Position numbers and translations under genes: made by a program. 64,000 nt of DNA. It comes from Erinaceus europaeus. Its lineage: Eukaryota; Chordata; Mammalia; Eulipotyphla; Erinaceidae. The notes below the pieces were generated by a model. It was given only the letters and a program-made list of their open reading frames with translations, did not search any database and was not told the DNA's origin. Where the stretch lies: positions 5,847,789 to 5,911,788 of the forward strand of contig NC_080165.1 of NCBI RefSeq assembly GCF_950295315.1, in the 5' to 3' direction. The first letter of the stretch is position 1, and the number at the start of each line of letters is the position of its first letter. Positions 1 through 9,384 of the stretch are shown piece by piece.

Positions 1-95
1 CACATTCCCACAAAGATCCTGTATTTAGGTGGGAAAGGAAAGCGTAAAGCAGTCATCACACATCTGCAACTGGCTATAATCTTGAGGGTTTTTTT

Positions 96-662
96 AAAAA
101 AATTATTATCTTTATTTATTGATTGGATAGAGACAGTTAGAAATTGAAAGGGGGGGTCGGGCGGTGGCGCAGTGGGTTAAGCGCACGTGGCACAAAGCGC
201 AGGAACCGGCGTAAGGATCCCGGTTCGAGCCCCCGGCTCCCCACCTGCAGGGGAGTCGCTTCACAGGTGGTGAAGCAGGTCTGCAGGTGTCTGTCTTTCT
301 CTCCCCTTCTCTGTCTTCCCCTCCTCTCTCCATTTCTCTCTGTCCTATCCAACAACGAATTGCGTCAACAAGGGCAATAATAATAACCACAACGAAGCTA
401 CAACAAGGGCAACAAAAGGGGGAAAAAATGGCCTCCAGGAGCGGTGGATTCATGGTGCAGGCACTGAGCCCAGCAATAACCCTGGAGGAGGAAAAAAAAA
501 AAAAAGAAATTGAAAGGGAAGGGGGAAATGGAGAGGAAGAGAGACAGACACCTGCTACTCTGTTTTATCACTCGCAAAGCTTCCCCCCTGCAGATGGGGA
601 CCGGGGGCTTGAACCCGGGTCCTTGCACATTGTAACAGGTGCACCACCAGCGGGCCCCATTT
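96..662 (-). repeat. B-family SINE, split by a younger SINE
   Basis: A tRNA-derived SINE lies on the minus strand. Its A/T-rich 3' end is at about 96-138 and its tRNA-like head, with the reversed B box, at about 519-660. The two parts are separated by the plus-strand A-type SINE at 153-504. The 14-base target duplication 'agaaattgaaaggg' occurs at 139-152 and again at 505-518, so the interruption is a clean insertion. Confidence 0.85.
153..504 (+). repeat. A-ext SINE with target-site duplication
   Basis: Full-length A-type SINE: tRNA-like head (153-230), conserved body, pyrimidine-rich stretch, CAA-rich stretch, then the 3' extension ('gcctccaggagc', 'ggattcatggtgcaggc') and an A tail ending near 504. 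It sits inside an older B-type SINE and is flanked by the 14-base duplication at 139-152 and 505-518, so it is the younger of the two. Confidence 0.9.
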
Positions 663-879
663 TGAGAGGTTTTCGGTAAGAGAGATTGGTGTACTGTGTA
701 CTGGCTGCATGTCAGCTTCTCAAGAACCTTTCCACAACAACTTCAGAGCTCTGCTGGGAAAGTTTTATTTGGGGGTTGACGGTTTGTCGTATAGTCACTG
801 GCACATGGTCACACGCGGTCATCTTCCCGTGACAGGTGTTTGCAGAGCTCTCTTCTCCTCAGCTTGGGTCAGTTCCCAC
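663..879. other. no feature recognised
   Basis: Short unique-looking stretch. I see no coding pattern, splice pair or recognisable repeat. Confidence 0.4.
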
Positions 880-1075
880 CATCCTGTACCAGGACGCCAA
901 AGTCCTTTCACCTCCTCCTTTCCATTCCTTCCCGTCTGCCTTAGTGCCATATACCACGCCCTGCTGGTGTTCTGTGTATGAATGAGATAATCTGGTATCC
1001 ACCCTTCTCTTTTTGGCTTATCCCACTTCACATGATTTCTTCAAGTTTCTGTTCAAGACGAGGCAGAAGAACTAG
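880..1075 (-). repeat. LINE-1 3'-end fragment
   Basis: Read on the minus strand, this resembles the degenerate end of L1 ORF2 and its 3' UTR: the region corresponding to 'gagataatctggta ... ctttttggcttatcccacttcacatgatttcttcaag' matches the usual order of L1 3' sequence. It is too decayed to code. Family assignment is from general similarity, not from a search. Confidence 0.5.
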
Positions 1076-1212
1076 CATACCCCCAGGGTATTCATAAGTG
1101 GTGAAGCAGGTCTGTAGGTGTCTCTGTCTCTCTCTCCCCCCCTCTTATTTCTCTCTGTCCTATTCAATAAAAAAAAAAAAAAGGTGAAGAGGAGGAGGAG
1201 GAGGAGGAAGGA
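1076..1212 (+). repeat. SINE 3' part followed by GGA-rich simple repeat
   Basis: The 3' half of an A/B-type SINE begins at 'gtggtgaagcaggtctg' and has a pyrimidine tract and an A tail near 1169-1182. A purine-rich (GGA)n stretch follows. The tRNA-like head is missing, so this is a 5'-truncated copy. Confidence 0.7.
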
Positions 1213-1260
1213 GAACTAACATACCCCTTGTAGCAAATAAGCATCAAAATGTCTACTGTT

Positions 1261-1482
1261 GGGGCTCGGTGCTGGCACACCTGTTTGAGCACACATGTTA
1301 CAGTGTGTAAGGACCTAGGTTCAAGCCCCCAGTCCCCACCTGCAGGGGAAAAGCTTTGAGAGTGTTGAAGCAGAGCTGCAGGTGTGTCTCTGTCTCTCTC
1401 CCTTTTCTCTCTTTCTCCCCTTTCCCTTTTGATTTCTGGCTGTCTCTAGCCACCAAATAAAGATAATTAAAATAAAAAGGTG
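1261..1482 (+). repeat. B-family SINE
   Basis: Diverged full-length copy: tRNA-like head with 'ggttcaagcccccagtccccacctgcagggg', a CT-rich body and an 'aaataaagataatt' tail. Several substitutions from the family pattern suggest it is older than the A-type copies nearby. Confidence 0.85.
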
Positions 1483-1591
1483 TCTACTCTTGATACTTTA
1501 AAATAAATAGAACTTTTATGTTATTGTATAACATTAAAAACCCTTCTCTCTCTCTTCTTTCTTACTCTCTCTTGTTCAAGATTATATGTAT

Positions 1592-1782
1592 GAGGGAGAC
1601 ACACACACCTGGTTGAGCACACATGTTATAATGCACAAGGACCTAGGTTCAAGCCCCCAGCACCCACCTGCAGGGGAAAAGTTTTGTGAGTTGTGAAGTA
1701 AGGCTGCAGGTGTCTCTCTCTCTTTCCTACCCTCTTGATTTATGGCTATCTCTAATAAATAAATAAAGATAAATAAATTAGA
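1592..1782 (+). repeat. B-family SINE
   Basis: Second B-type copy in the same orientation. The A-box part of the head is truncated or replaced by a short CA run, the B box and body are intact, and the tail is (AAAT)n. Confidence 0.8.
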
Positions 1783-1789
1783 GAGAGGA

Positions 1790-1912
1790 GAGAGACTAAT
1801 GAGCTCTGGCATGTGGTAATGCCAGGACTTGGACCTGTTACTTCAGGGAGTGGGATAGGGTTCAGGCCTGAAAATCTGGCATGCTGCCCCAGCTGTCTCT
1901 CTAGCCCACACT
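1790..1912 (-). repeat. D-family SINE, decayed
   Basis: On the minus strand this shows the D-type layout: 'gctagagagacagctggggcag' head, an eroded B box, then purine-rich tail. It is weakly preserved. Confidence 0.4.
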
Positions 1913-2547
1913 TTCTATTCCTGTGTTGTGTTTTGATAGTTTAATTCACAGTTACTTTGCGTAGTCACTCCCTTTTGATAAAATGCTGGTAGGACAGAGG
2001 ACTTTACAGCAGAGTTTAAGAAAACTAGTTCTCTTGAGAATTCAGTCCCACAGCACAATGGAAACAAAAACCAGACTATAGCATGGATTCCTATGTCAGT
2101 CTCGTACCTCCATATCTAACTGCTGTCTGAACCAAGGGAAAGAGTCCATTGCTGACGAGATAGACCCTTGGGGGAAAGGCATCTCATTCATTTTCTCCTA
2201 GGAGGCAGGAAAAAAAAATTTTCGAAGACATGAAATATTCATGGTACAACTAGAAAGCTGGAGCAGTAGTGAGAGAGATGAGAGTCTGGTTGGATGAAGG
2301 GTAGGCGGCCTGAGGTGGTCATTCTAGGGGCTTTGCCTGGCTAAGGGACAGGGCAGGCCAAAAGGGAGATGCCGGATTTCATCATCATTTGGCCCAGTGT
2401 CGAGACTGAGTATTTGTCTATAAGTATAAAATGAAACAGAAAGAATAGTCTTTTCGAATCCAGTGTGAGAATTTCATAAAAATCCCCTTCTTTTTTCTTT
2501 TTAATGTTTTATTTTCCACAATGACAAATCTGTTTATGTCTGCAAAG
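1913..2547 (+). other. probable last intron of ZC2HC1B
   Basis: No repeat or open coding pattern is recognised. It lies directly upstream of the terminal ZC2HC1B coding exon and ends in a T-rich stretch (2487-2518) plus 'tgtttatgtctgcaaag', a plausible acceptor at 2547. I read it as intron sequence. Confidence 0.45.
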
Positions 2548-2618
2548 GATTAGCAGCAGACCCTGCTTCTGGACCAAAACTCAGACAAGGATTTACTAAA
2601 CCTTCTAAAAGAGATTAA
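2548..2618 (+). CDS. ZC2HC1B: ZC2HC1B terminal coding exon (C-terminus)
   Basis: The frame beginning at 2550 reads Leu-Ala-Ala-Asp-Pro-Ala-Ser-Gly-Pro-Lys-Leu-Arg-Gln-Gly-Phe, then a Lys/Ser-rich end, and stops at TAA 2616-2618. As I recall it, the ZC2HC1 (FAM164) family ends in a motif of the form DPASGxKLRQGF followed by a short basic tail, so the match is specific. The acceptor AG is at 2546-2547, leaving a codon split 1+2 with the previous exon, which lies left of the window. The family carries C2HC-type zinc fingers of little-known function; none of the zinc-finger part is in this window. Choice of paralog B over A rests on synteny: ZC2HC1B is the 3' neighbour of PLAGL1 in human 6q24, in the same tail-to-tail arrangement. 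Confidence 0.75.
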
Positions 2619-3330
2619 CTCCTAGAAGCCAGGTAAGATGATAACATCCTAATTCAGGTGTTCTTATCACCTATTGTGCAGAAACAGCAAATGAGCCTTT
2701 ACGAAAACACAATCTATAGCAGGAAAACAAACAAATAAAACATTGGCAAGCCCTTAGTGACGTATACTCTAGAAACATACTTTTTTTTAAGCATGTAATT
2801 TGAAGATGATTTCAATTTTCTCTTATTCTTAACGGGACAAAGAATAATTCCTCCTTTTGAGGAGTTAATTATTGCCCTTTTCCCAAACACAAAGAAGGTT
2901 AGTTCTCTGACACCAACATAGAGTAGGATTGCTGTGAATTAGAGACTTCTTTTGATAGTGTGAATTATTTGTTGGAGTAACGAAAATGTAAAGAGACTTA
3001 ATATTAACATTCTTGCTGTGGAAACAGTAGAGTTATAAAATAAATGTCTTTTGCTTTTATATTTTAGGCTTGGTCCCTAAAACGCATGAGACTAGATGGC
3101 CATGTGCTCAAGAAAGCTACCCAAGGAGAAGGAACAGCAGCCATCTCTTCATGTGCCCATGAGTCCTCTCAAAATATCATGCAGAACGAGCACAAACTAA
3201 CTTCAAATTTTATTTACTTCTAAGAATTTCAAAACAAGAGCATGAAAGAAAAACATTCAGTGTCTGTAACAGTGCTTGGTTGAAAGTTTATTTTCTTTAA
3301 ATTAAAAACAGTTAGTATCAATTATATTGT
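2619..3330 (+). other. ZC2HC1B: possible spliced 3' UTR of ZC2HC1B
   Basis: Fourteen bases after the stop codon there is a near-consensus donor (exon ends CCAG at 2632, then gtaaga). A good acceptor, a T-rich tract ending 'tatattttag', lies at 3067. A 3' UTR exon from 3068 with a weak polyA signal such as ATTAAA at about 3300 would fit. The donor is too close to the stop to predict nonsense-mediated decay. An unspliced 3' UTR is equally possible. Sequence 2619-3330 shows no repeat. Confidence 0.4.
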
Positions 3331-3396
3331 GGTGCTGGGTGGTGAACCCAGGACCTCATGCCTGCAATGTAACATTGAGATGCCTCCTGGCCCAAT
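3331..3396 (-). repeat. SINE head fragment (D-like)
   Basis: Minus-strand short SINE piece: reversed B box at 'gaacccaggacctcatgcctgcaatgtaac' and head 'ggccaggaggc'. Only about 65 bases remain. Confidence 0.45.
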
Positions 3397-3397
3397 T

Positions 3398-3535
3398 TTT
3401 TTTTCAATTTTTATAAAAAGGAAACACTGGCAAAAACCATAGGATAAGAGGGGTACAGCTCCACACAATTCCCACCACCAGAACTCCGTATCCCATCCCC
3501 TCCTCTAATAGCTTTCCTATTCTTCCCCCCCCCCC
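3398..3535 (-). repeat. LINE-1 3' end (hedgehog type)
   Basis: On the minus strand this gives the 3'-terminal L1 signature seen several times in the window: 'ggtggtgggaattgtgtgga', then 'gtacccctcttatcctatgg', then an A/T-rich end. It is truncated to about 140 bases. Confidence 0.75.
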
Positions 3536-3764
3536 AACTTCTATATTTCCTTAGAGATGGTGAGGAGGAGAGAGAAACCAAATCACAGCTTCACCATTCA
3601 TAGAATTCTGCTGTATTTATTCATGGCCTTTCAGTGTGGTTCTGGAAGTGTGTGAGCTCAGACCTCTTCCCTGATAAGCCACCTCCTAGTTCCCTGAAGT
3701 TATTTTATTTTTACTGGAAATGTAATAGTCTTTTAAGGAAAATGTTTCTTTCCCAAAAAATAAT

Positions 3765-4140
3765 TTTGATCCATACTGCCAGTGGGGGAGAAGTGATAGG
3801 GGAAAGATGCTCAGACGGCTCTGAACTCCAACTCCATCGGGAACCAGAGAGACAGAAGGACAAAGGGAGGGTCACTTAGATGTAATAATAATAGGTGCAT
3901 GTGTGATTGGAAAAGAGAAGAAGATGGGACCTTTAAAGGGGGGAGGGGCAAATATATGCAAATATAGAAAGGTAGTTGTAGAAATTATAGTCAACCCGTA
4001 ATCTGCAACCTTAGGAGAAACTGTCGTAGCTTCCGATGGAGGGATTGGAGATCCAGAACTCTGATGGTGGGAATGATGTGGAGTTGTATCCCTGTTATCT
4101 TGTAACTTTGTAAATCAAGATTAATTAATTAATTATTTAA
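3765..4140 (+). repeat. LINE-1 3' end (hedgehog type)
   Basis: Plus-strand copy of the L1 3' terminal region. It includes 'tttgatccatactgccagtg', the 'ctctgaactccaactccatc' block, then 'ctgatggtgggaatgatgtg' and 'gagttgtatccctgttatct' before an ATTA-rich tail. It aligns by eye with 6110-6490 over its whole length. Confidence 0.8.
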
Positions 4141-4362
4141 TTAATTTAAAAAAGAGGTTTTAAAAGTTGAAAAAAAAGAAAATGTTACTTGATATGAGAA
4201 TTTCAGTAAAAACTCTTTGGAGTGTTAACAATTTTATTAGTAAGATTATTTTTTTATCTTGTGTAATCTCTGCTTTGATATTTGATTCTAGTAAATATTT
4301 GATTCTAGTAAATTCTAGTAATAACTACATTCATTTTGTGGATAGTCATTGAGAATTATGGC

Positions 4363-4492
4363 TTTTATTTATTATTATTATTATTTATTATTTTACCAGA
4401 GCAATGGTCAGCTCTGGCTTACAGTGGTGCGGGGATTGAACCTGGGACTTCAGAGCCTCAGGAATGACAGTTATGCTATCTACCCCTGCCCC
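4363..4492 (-). repeat. C-family SINE
   Basis: Minus-strand copy of the short tRNA-like SINE: head 'ggggcaggggtagatagcat', B box 'ggttcaatccc', then 'agagctgaccattgctctgg' and a (TAA)n tail at 4365-4395. A full-length family member. Confidence 0.8.
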
Positions 4493-4639
4493 GAGAATTA
4501 CGGCTTTTAGTCGGGCAACATTGCACTGCAGAATGATATGTTTCAGGAGTAGGTCACTGAAAATCAGTATGTGTCTATTACTTTAAAAAGTGATAGAAAA
4601 TTCAGCCCTATTATACTTCACCATACATGTGTCTTTTAA

Positions 4640-4828
4640 AAAATTTATTATCTTTATCAGGTAGAGACAGCCAGAAATCGAGAGGGAAGGGGGTAATAGG
4701 GAGGGAGAGAGACAGAGAGACACTGTTTCGCCTCTTGTGAAGCTTTTCCCCATGGAGGGGGCTTGAACCCTGGTCCTTGTGCATTGTAACAGGTGTGCTC
4801 AACCAGGTGCACCACCACCCGACTCCAC
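4640..4828 (-). repeat. B-family SINE
   Basis: Full-length minus-strand B copy. The tail is at 4640-4660, the purine-rich body at 4672-4725, and the tRNA-like head ends at 4828 with 'accaggtgcaccaccacccg'. Confidence 0.88.
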
Positions 4829-5225
4829 ACTTGTCTTTTTCACTCCAGTTTATACCCTTATTCCACTGTTTGCCTTCGTTCCAGTGCCCACTAACTGGGT
4901 TTGCAGTCTTACTTCGTCTGTCTGTTTTTGCCCACGTAGCACATATGGCGGAGATCATGCAGTGTTTGTCTTTCTCCTCCCTGGCCTATTTTACTAAGCA
5001 AGATACTCTCTAGCTCCACCCTTGTCTTTGCAAATGACAAGAGCTCATTTGTTTTAAAGAGCTAATTTGTATCCGGTTCTGTGCATGTACCGTATCTTTA
5101 TCTGTTCTGCAGGCAATGGATATTATGTTGGTTCCAACTCTGCAGTACTGTAGAAAGTATCTTTATCTGTTCTGCAGGCAATAGATATTATGTTAGTTCC
5201 AACTCTCCAGTACTATAGAAAGTGC
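4829..5225 (-). repeat. old LINE-1 (L1M-like) 3' region with 65-bp tandem duplication
   Basis: On the minus strand the segment follows the usual order of old mammalian L1 ORF2 ends (poorly conserved 'caaatggcaggatttc'-like and 'tggacacttaggttg'-like blocks). A 65-base unit occurs twice in tandem, at 5092-5156 and 5157-5221, with four differences. No open frame is retained. Confidence 0.6.
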
Positions 5226-5433
5226 TTCCATAGACATGGAGTGTCCACTTCTCTTGGAATTGAATCACTCTTGTTTGGAGTACAGAGATGTCTGTGTTCA
5301 GTGCAGACGTGGAAATCACAGAGCTGTAATTTATACGCCGGTGTGTGCAGTTCGCGGGGAAGCATTCCTGCGGAAGGGACTGGTCATAATAACCTCTCCG
5401 TTCCAGGGGGAGAGTGCAGTCAGAGGCTTCAAG

Positions 5434-5502
5434 CCATTTATTTATTTATTTATTTATTTATATTTATTATTTATGTATGTATTTATTTATTTATAATAGC
5501 CT
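5434..5502. repeat. (TTTA)n simple repeat
   Basis: Interrupted TTTA/TATG tetranucleotide tract, probably the decayed tail of a SINE or L1. The 200 bases before it (5226-5433) show no recognisable feature. Confidence 0.85.
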
Positions 5503-5606
5503 AATCAGAAGCCAACTGCTCATTGTAACACTGCCCGGAGTCATATAGCCCTATCAGGAGGCAGTGTCTCAATTATTCCTTCTCTTGCCAGCTTTTTCCC
5601 GCCTTA

Positions 5607-5775
5607 TTTTTTATTTAATTAAATTAATTTACTAATTATTATTATTATTATTATTTTACCAAAGCACTGCTCAGCTCTGGCTTTTGGTAGTGCAAGGGAT
5701 TGAACCTGGGACTTTGGAGCCTCAGGATGGAAAGCCTGTTAGCATAATCACTATGCTATCTCCCCTGCCCCACCC
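5607..5775 (-). repeat. C-family SINE
   Basis: Minus-strand C copy with (TTA)n tail (5636-5655), 'ccaaagcactgctcagctctggct' body, reversed B box 'gggattgaacctgggac' and head ending 'atctcccctgcccc'. Confidence 0.85.
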
Positions 5776-5789
5776 CAGTTATTTTTTAA

Positions 5790-6500
5790 ACATTTTATAA
5801 TGGACTTCTAAACTTTCCTCCCATTCTAAGATCCCTAATCTCTTCTGCTCTGTTCCTACTTTTCGGTTCCTGTTCACTAACCATGTTGTCTCAATTTATG
5901 TCCTGCCACCTTCCAGACACCAAGTTGCAGACACTACCATGACTCCACCCTGACTTCTCTGGGGAGATGACCTCACCAGTGTGCCCTGGAACTTCCCCTC
6001 CCCAGAGCCCTGCCCCACTAGGGAAAGATAGAAACAGGCTGGGGGGTGTGGATCCACCTGTCAACACCCATGTCCAGCGGAGAAGCAATTACAGAAGCCA
6101 GAACTCCCACCTTCTACATCCCCAAACAATTTTGATCCACACTCCCTGTGGGGGAGAAGTGATAGGAGGAAGAGGATAAGAGGGCTCTGAACTGCAGCTC
6201 CATCAGCTCTCGGAGAGAGAGGACGAAAAGTGGAGAGATGTGTGGCTGTAGTAATAGGGTTGTGTGTAGCTTGGAGGGGAAGAGAGGACTGGACTTGGAA
6301 GAAAAAGGGGGCAATTGTGTCCAAATGTAGATGGATAGTTGTAGAGGTGACAATTAACCCATGTCTGCAGCCTTGGGAGAACCGCGGTGGTTTGCAATGG
6401 AGGGACTGGGGATTCAGAGCTCTGGTGGTGGGAACGGTGTGGAATTATACCCCTGCTGACCATAATTTTGTAAATCAATATTGACCCACTAATAAAAACA
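5790..6500 (+). repeat. LINE-1 3' end, about 0.7 kb (hedgehog type)
   Basis: Longest simple plus-strand L1 3' UTR copy here. Landmarks: 'caccttccagacaccaagtt', 'gaagcaattacagaagccag', 'tttgatccacactccctgtg', 'gggaacggtgtggaattata', then the 'taaatcaatattgacccact' end and 'aataaaaaca'. Its first part matches 55480-55700, which shows that both belong to one family. Confidence 0.82.
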
Positions 6501-6913
6501 AACCAATATAGGTTACAGAGTATAGTCCCACACTGTCCCCACCACCACAGTTCTGTGCCCCGCACCCTCCCAGTCTTAACCACCATAATTCTCACTGCCT
6601 TAGGGACAGTTTGTTCACTTCTGTTTTTATTTCCCCAAGTTCATGTAGTCCAGTTCTTTCGATCCCACACACGAGTGAAACCATCTGGCTTCACCTTTTA
6701 TTGTTCTCAGCAGAATCACCTCAAGTTTCAACCGCCTGTGTGGAAGGACTTAATGCTCTCTTTTCTGATTGCAGAGTACTACTCCAGAGAGTGTATATGC
6801 CATAACTTCTTTACCCAGTCATCTGTCAGTTGCCGTAACTTCTTTACCCAGTCATCTGTCAGTGGGCATTTCAGCTGCTTCCACTCTTTGGCTGTTGTGC
6901 AGAATGCATCTAT
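6501..6913 (-). repeat. LINE-1 fragment, interrupted; holds a 33-bp duplication
   Basis: Minus-strand old L1 3' region that continues at 7206-7345 after an inserted SINE. A 33-base unit is tandemly duplicated at 6799-6831 and 6832-6864 with two differences. No coding capacity remains. Confidence 0.6.
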
Positions 6914-6928
6914 AAATACAGCAGTGCA

Positions 6929-7190
6929 GGGGGTTGGGCTGTAGTGCAGCGGGCTAAGTAAAGTGTAAGGATCCTAGTTCGAGCCCCCACCCCCCCGGTC
7001 CCCATCTGCAGGGGAGTCGCTTCACACTTGGTGAAGCAGGTCTGCAGGTGTCTGTCTTTCTCTCTCCTTCCCTGTCTTCCCCTCCTCTCTCCATTTCTCT
7101 CTGTCCTATCCAACAATGATGACATCAATAACAACAGCAGTAATAACTACCACAACAATAAAAAAAAAAAGGGCAGCAAAAGGGGGAAAA
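6929..7190 (+). repeat. A-family SINE with 15-bp target duplication
   Basis: Plus-strand A copy inserted into the minus-strand L1. The perfect target duplication 'aaatacagcagtgca' lies at 6914-6928 and 7191-7205. The head is slightly deleted (the A-box region is shortened), the body is intact, and the CAA-rich tail ends in A-runs. Confidence 0.92.
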
Positions 7191-7205
7191 AAATACAGCA
7201 GTGCA

Positions 7206-7345
7206 CATGCCCCTTTACATGGGTCTTTTCCCATGCTTTGGATAAATGCTTAGGACTGTTATTGCCGGACCATAAAGTATTTCCATGTTTTAATTTTAAT
7301 GATGATATACTTGCTCTGCAGAGTTTATGGTGAACCCCTGATTTT
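7206..7345 (-). repeat. LINE-1 fragment, continuation
   Basis: Right part of the L1 interrupted at 6914, resuming directly after the SINE target duplication. It corresponds to the 'ggtaaatgcctaggagtgg' style region of ORF2 read on the minus strand. Confidence 0.5.
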
Positions 7346-7376
7346 TAGCTTTAAAAATAATATTTAGAAAAAAAAA

Positions 7377-7643
7377 AAGAAAGACACCTGCAGATCTGCT
7401 TCATGACTTGGGAAGTTTTGCTGGGGCTTGGTGCTAGGAATCCAGGAATCCTTGTGGCCAAGGTTTTCATTTTACTGGATAGGACAGAGAGACATTGAGG
7501 GAGGAGGGGAAGTAGAGAGCCAGGCATATGCAGACCTGCCTCACCGCATGTGAAGCATTCCCACTGCAGGTGGGGATCTGGAGGCTCGAACCAGGATCCT
7601 TCGTACTGTGTGCACTTGACTGGGTGTGCCCCCGCCTGGCCCC
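7377..7643 (-). repeat. A-ext SINE, diverged
   Basis: Minus-strand A-type copy with traces of the 3' extension ('ttgctggggcttggtgctaggaat', 7418-7445). The purine-rich body is at 7470-7525 and the head ends with 'cccccgcctggcccc'. More diverged than the 15.9 or 59.6 kb copies. Confidence 0.78.
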
Positions 7644-8227
7644 CTAAAGGCTTTTATATCTTGGTGCAATTTCACTTTAGGAACCAAATGCTATTTTTAA
7701 AGGTCAAGTTAATTAGGCTTTTTTGTTTGTTTGTTTGTTTGGCAGCAGAGGTGGTGGTGGTGGTGGTGGTGGTCTCCTAGGGTCTGACTGAAAACCACGG
7801 AGCCACGTTAAAGTATCTGTCTAGGATTCATTGCTAGGTGTTTTTACAGTTTTAATTGGAGAGTTTCGCTCCTCTCTCTTCTGACTCCATCTCTGAGCAC
7901 CAGCAGGATCGTACTGTGCAGAGGGAAGACGGTTATTGGAGCTGATTCATACCTCCCGGAGTAGCAGATTCCTACTGATGAAACTTCATCCACACTCCTT
8001 CCTCTCACGGCCTCCCCTGAGCTGAAACTGAAGTAAGTATTCCCCAGATCAGCCCCACAAGCGGTCCCCAGATCAGCCCTCTGGAATCTTGTCCACAATG
8101 CCCGTGATCTTTGATGGGCCTCGGCTGTGAGTTAGGGTGTCTCACAGTTATTAGTGGCTTTCTGATGGGCAAATGAATTCAACACTTCCCTTTCTCTCTC
8201 TCTCTCTCTTTTATAACTGAAGCTTTC
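7644..8227. other. no gene; (GTG)n and (GTTT)n tracts
   Basis: Contains a (TTTG)n run near 7723-7740, a (GTG)n run at 7749-7773 and a (CT)n run near 8193-8210. Otherwise unique-looking, with no coding signal or splice pair. Confidence 0.5.
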
Positions 8228-8388
8228 TTTCTTTTTAAATATTTAATTGTTCATGAAGATAGAAGAAGAGAAAGACAAAAGAGCCAGAAATAACTCTGGT
8301 GCACATGCTGCCGGGGACTGAACTCGGGACCTTGCCCTTGAGAGTCCAGTACTTTATCCCCTGTGCCACCTGCTGGACCACGCGCTTC
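8228..8388 (-). repeat. D-family SINE
   Basis: Minus-strand copy: the A-rich tail side is at 8235-8275, then 'ccagaaataactctggtgcaca', reversed B box 'gggactgaactcgggacctt', then 'cctgtgccacctgctggacc' as the head. Confidence 0.7.
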
Positions 8389-8724
8389 CCTTTCTCTACC
8401 CACCTCCACCCTAGCTAGAGGTAAAATGATTAGACACATCAGATGCAAGAAGGTGTAATACTTTCTGAAGAAATAAAGGAGTAGACACTGTTTATTTTCT
8501 TTCAACCGGATCATGGTGGGCCAGAGATGACTAAGCTTCGGCAGTTAGTACTCTGATGCACATACCAGAAATCTAGGCAACTTCATAGTGTTGTCATTTC
8601 AAAAAATAATTCCTTAGGTTTGTGAAGTTGATTGAAGCATACAGACTTCTACACTGCATTATTAACTGTAATGGTCAAATTAACTTATCTTAGTTCTCTT
8701 TAAAAAAAAAAAAAAGCGGGAAGG
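8389..8724. other. no feature recognised
   Basis: Intergenic sequence between the converging genes. I see no repeat or ORF of interest. Confidence 0.4.
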
Positions 8725-8938
8725 GGCCAGGTGGTGGTGCACCTGGTTGAGTGCACATGTTACAGTGCGCAAGGTCCCAGGTTCGAGCCCCTGGCCCCCA
8801 CCTGCAGGAGGAAAGCTTCATAAGTGGTGAAGCAGGGCTGCAGGTGTCTCTCTGCCTCTCTCCCTATCACCCCCTTCCCTCTCAATTTCTGACTGTCTCT
8901 ATCCAGCAAATAAAGATGAAACAAATTAAAAAAGAAAT
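8725..8938 (+). repeat. B-family SINE
   Basis: Close to the family pattern: 'ggggccaggtggtggtgcac' head, 'ggttcgagcccctggccccc' B-box region, 'aaataaagatgaaacaa' tail. Confidence 0.92.
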
Positions 8939-8942
8939 AAAG

Positions 8943-9218
8943 TGGGAATCGGGTGGTAGCACTGCGGGTTAAGCGCCCGTGGTGCAAAGTGCAAGGGCCA
9001 GCTCAAGGATCCCGGTTCGAGCCCCCGGCTCCCCACCTGCAGGGGAGTCGCTTCACAGGCGGTGAAGCAGGTCTGCAGGTGTCTGTCTTTCTCTCCCCCT
9101 CTCTGTCTTCCCCTCCTCTCTCCATTTCTCTCTGTCCTATCCAACAATGACGACAACATCAATAACAACAGCAATAATAACTACAACAATAAAACAGCAA
9201 GGACAACACTAGGAAATA
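8943..9218 (+). repeat. A-family SINE
   Basis: Head starts 'gaatcgggtggtagcac' directly after the tail of the preceding B copy, as expected for insertion into an A-rich tail. Body and CAA-rich tail are complete. It ends just 170 bases short of the PLAGL1 polyadenylation site. Confidence 0.92.
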
Positions 9219-9384
9219 AATAAAAAGTACTCTAATCGCTGCTGCAGGCAGCTCTCAAAAGTTTTTCCTGCGAGGGGTGCAATGGCCAGGAGGGGGCGTG
9301 AGTGAGCTACAGGAGGACGCTCACGGGGTTCCTAGTCTGACATGATCCCCGGTGCCGCCACGCAGTGAGTAAAGACAGCGAGAT

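Noticed and set aside
153..230. tRNA gene
   Set aside because: tRNA-like heads with A and B boxes belong to SINEs; none folds as a free, intact tRNA with expected ends in an isolated context.
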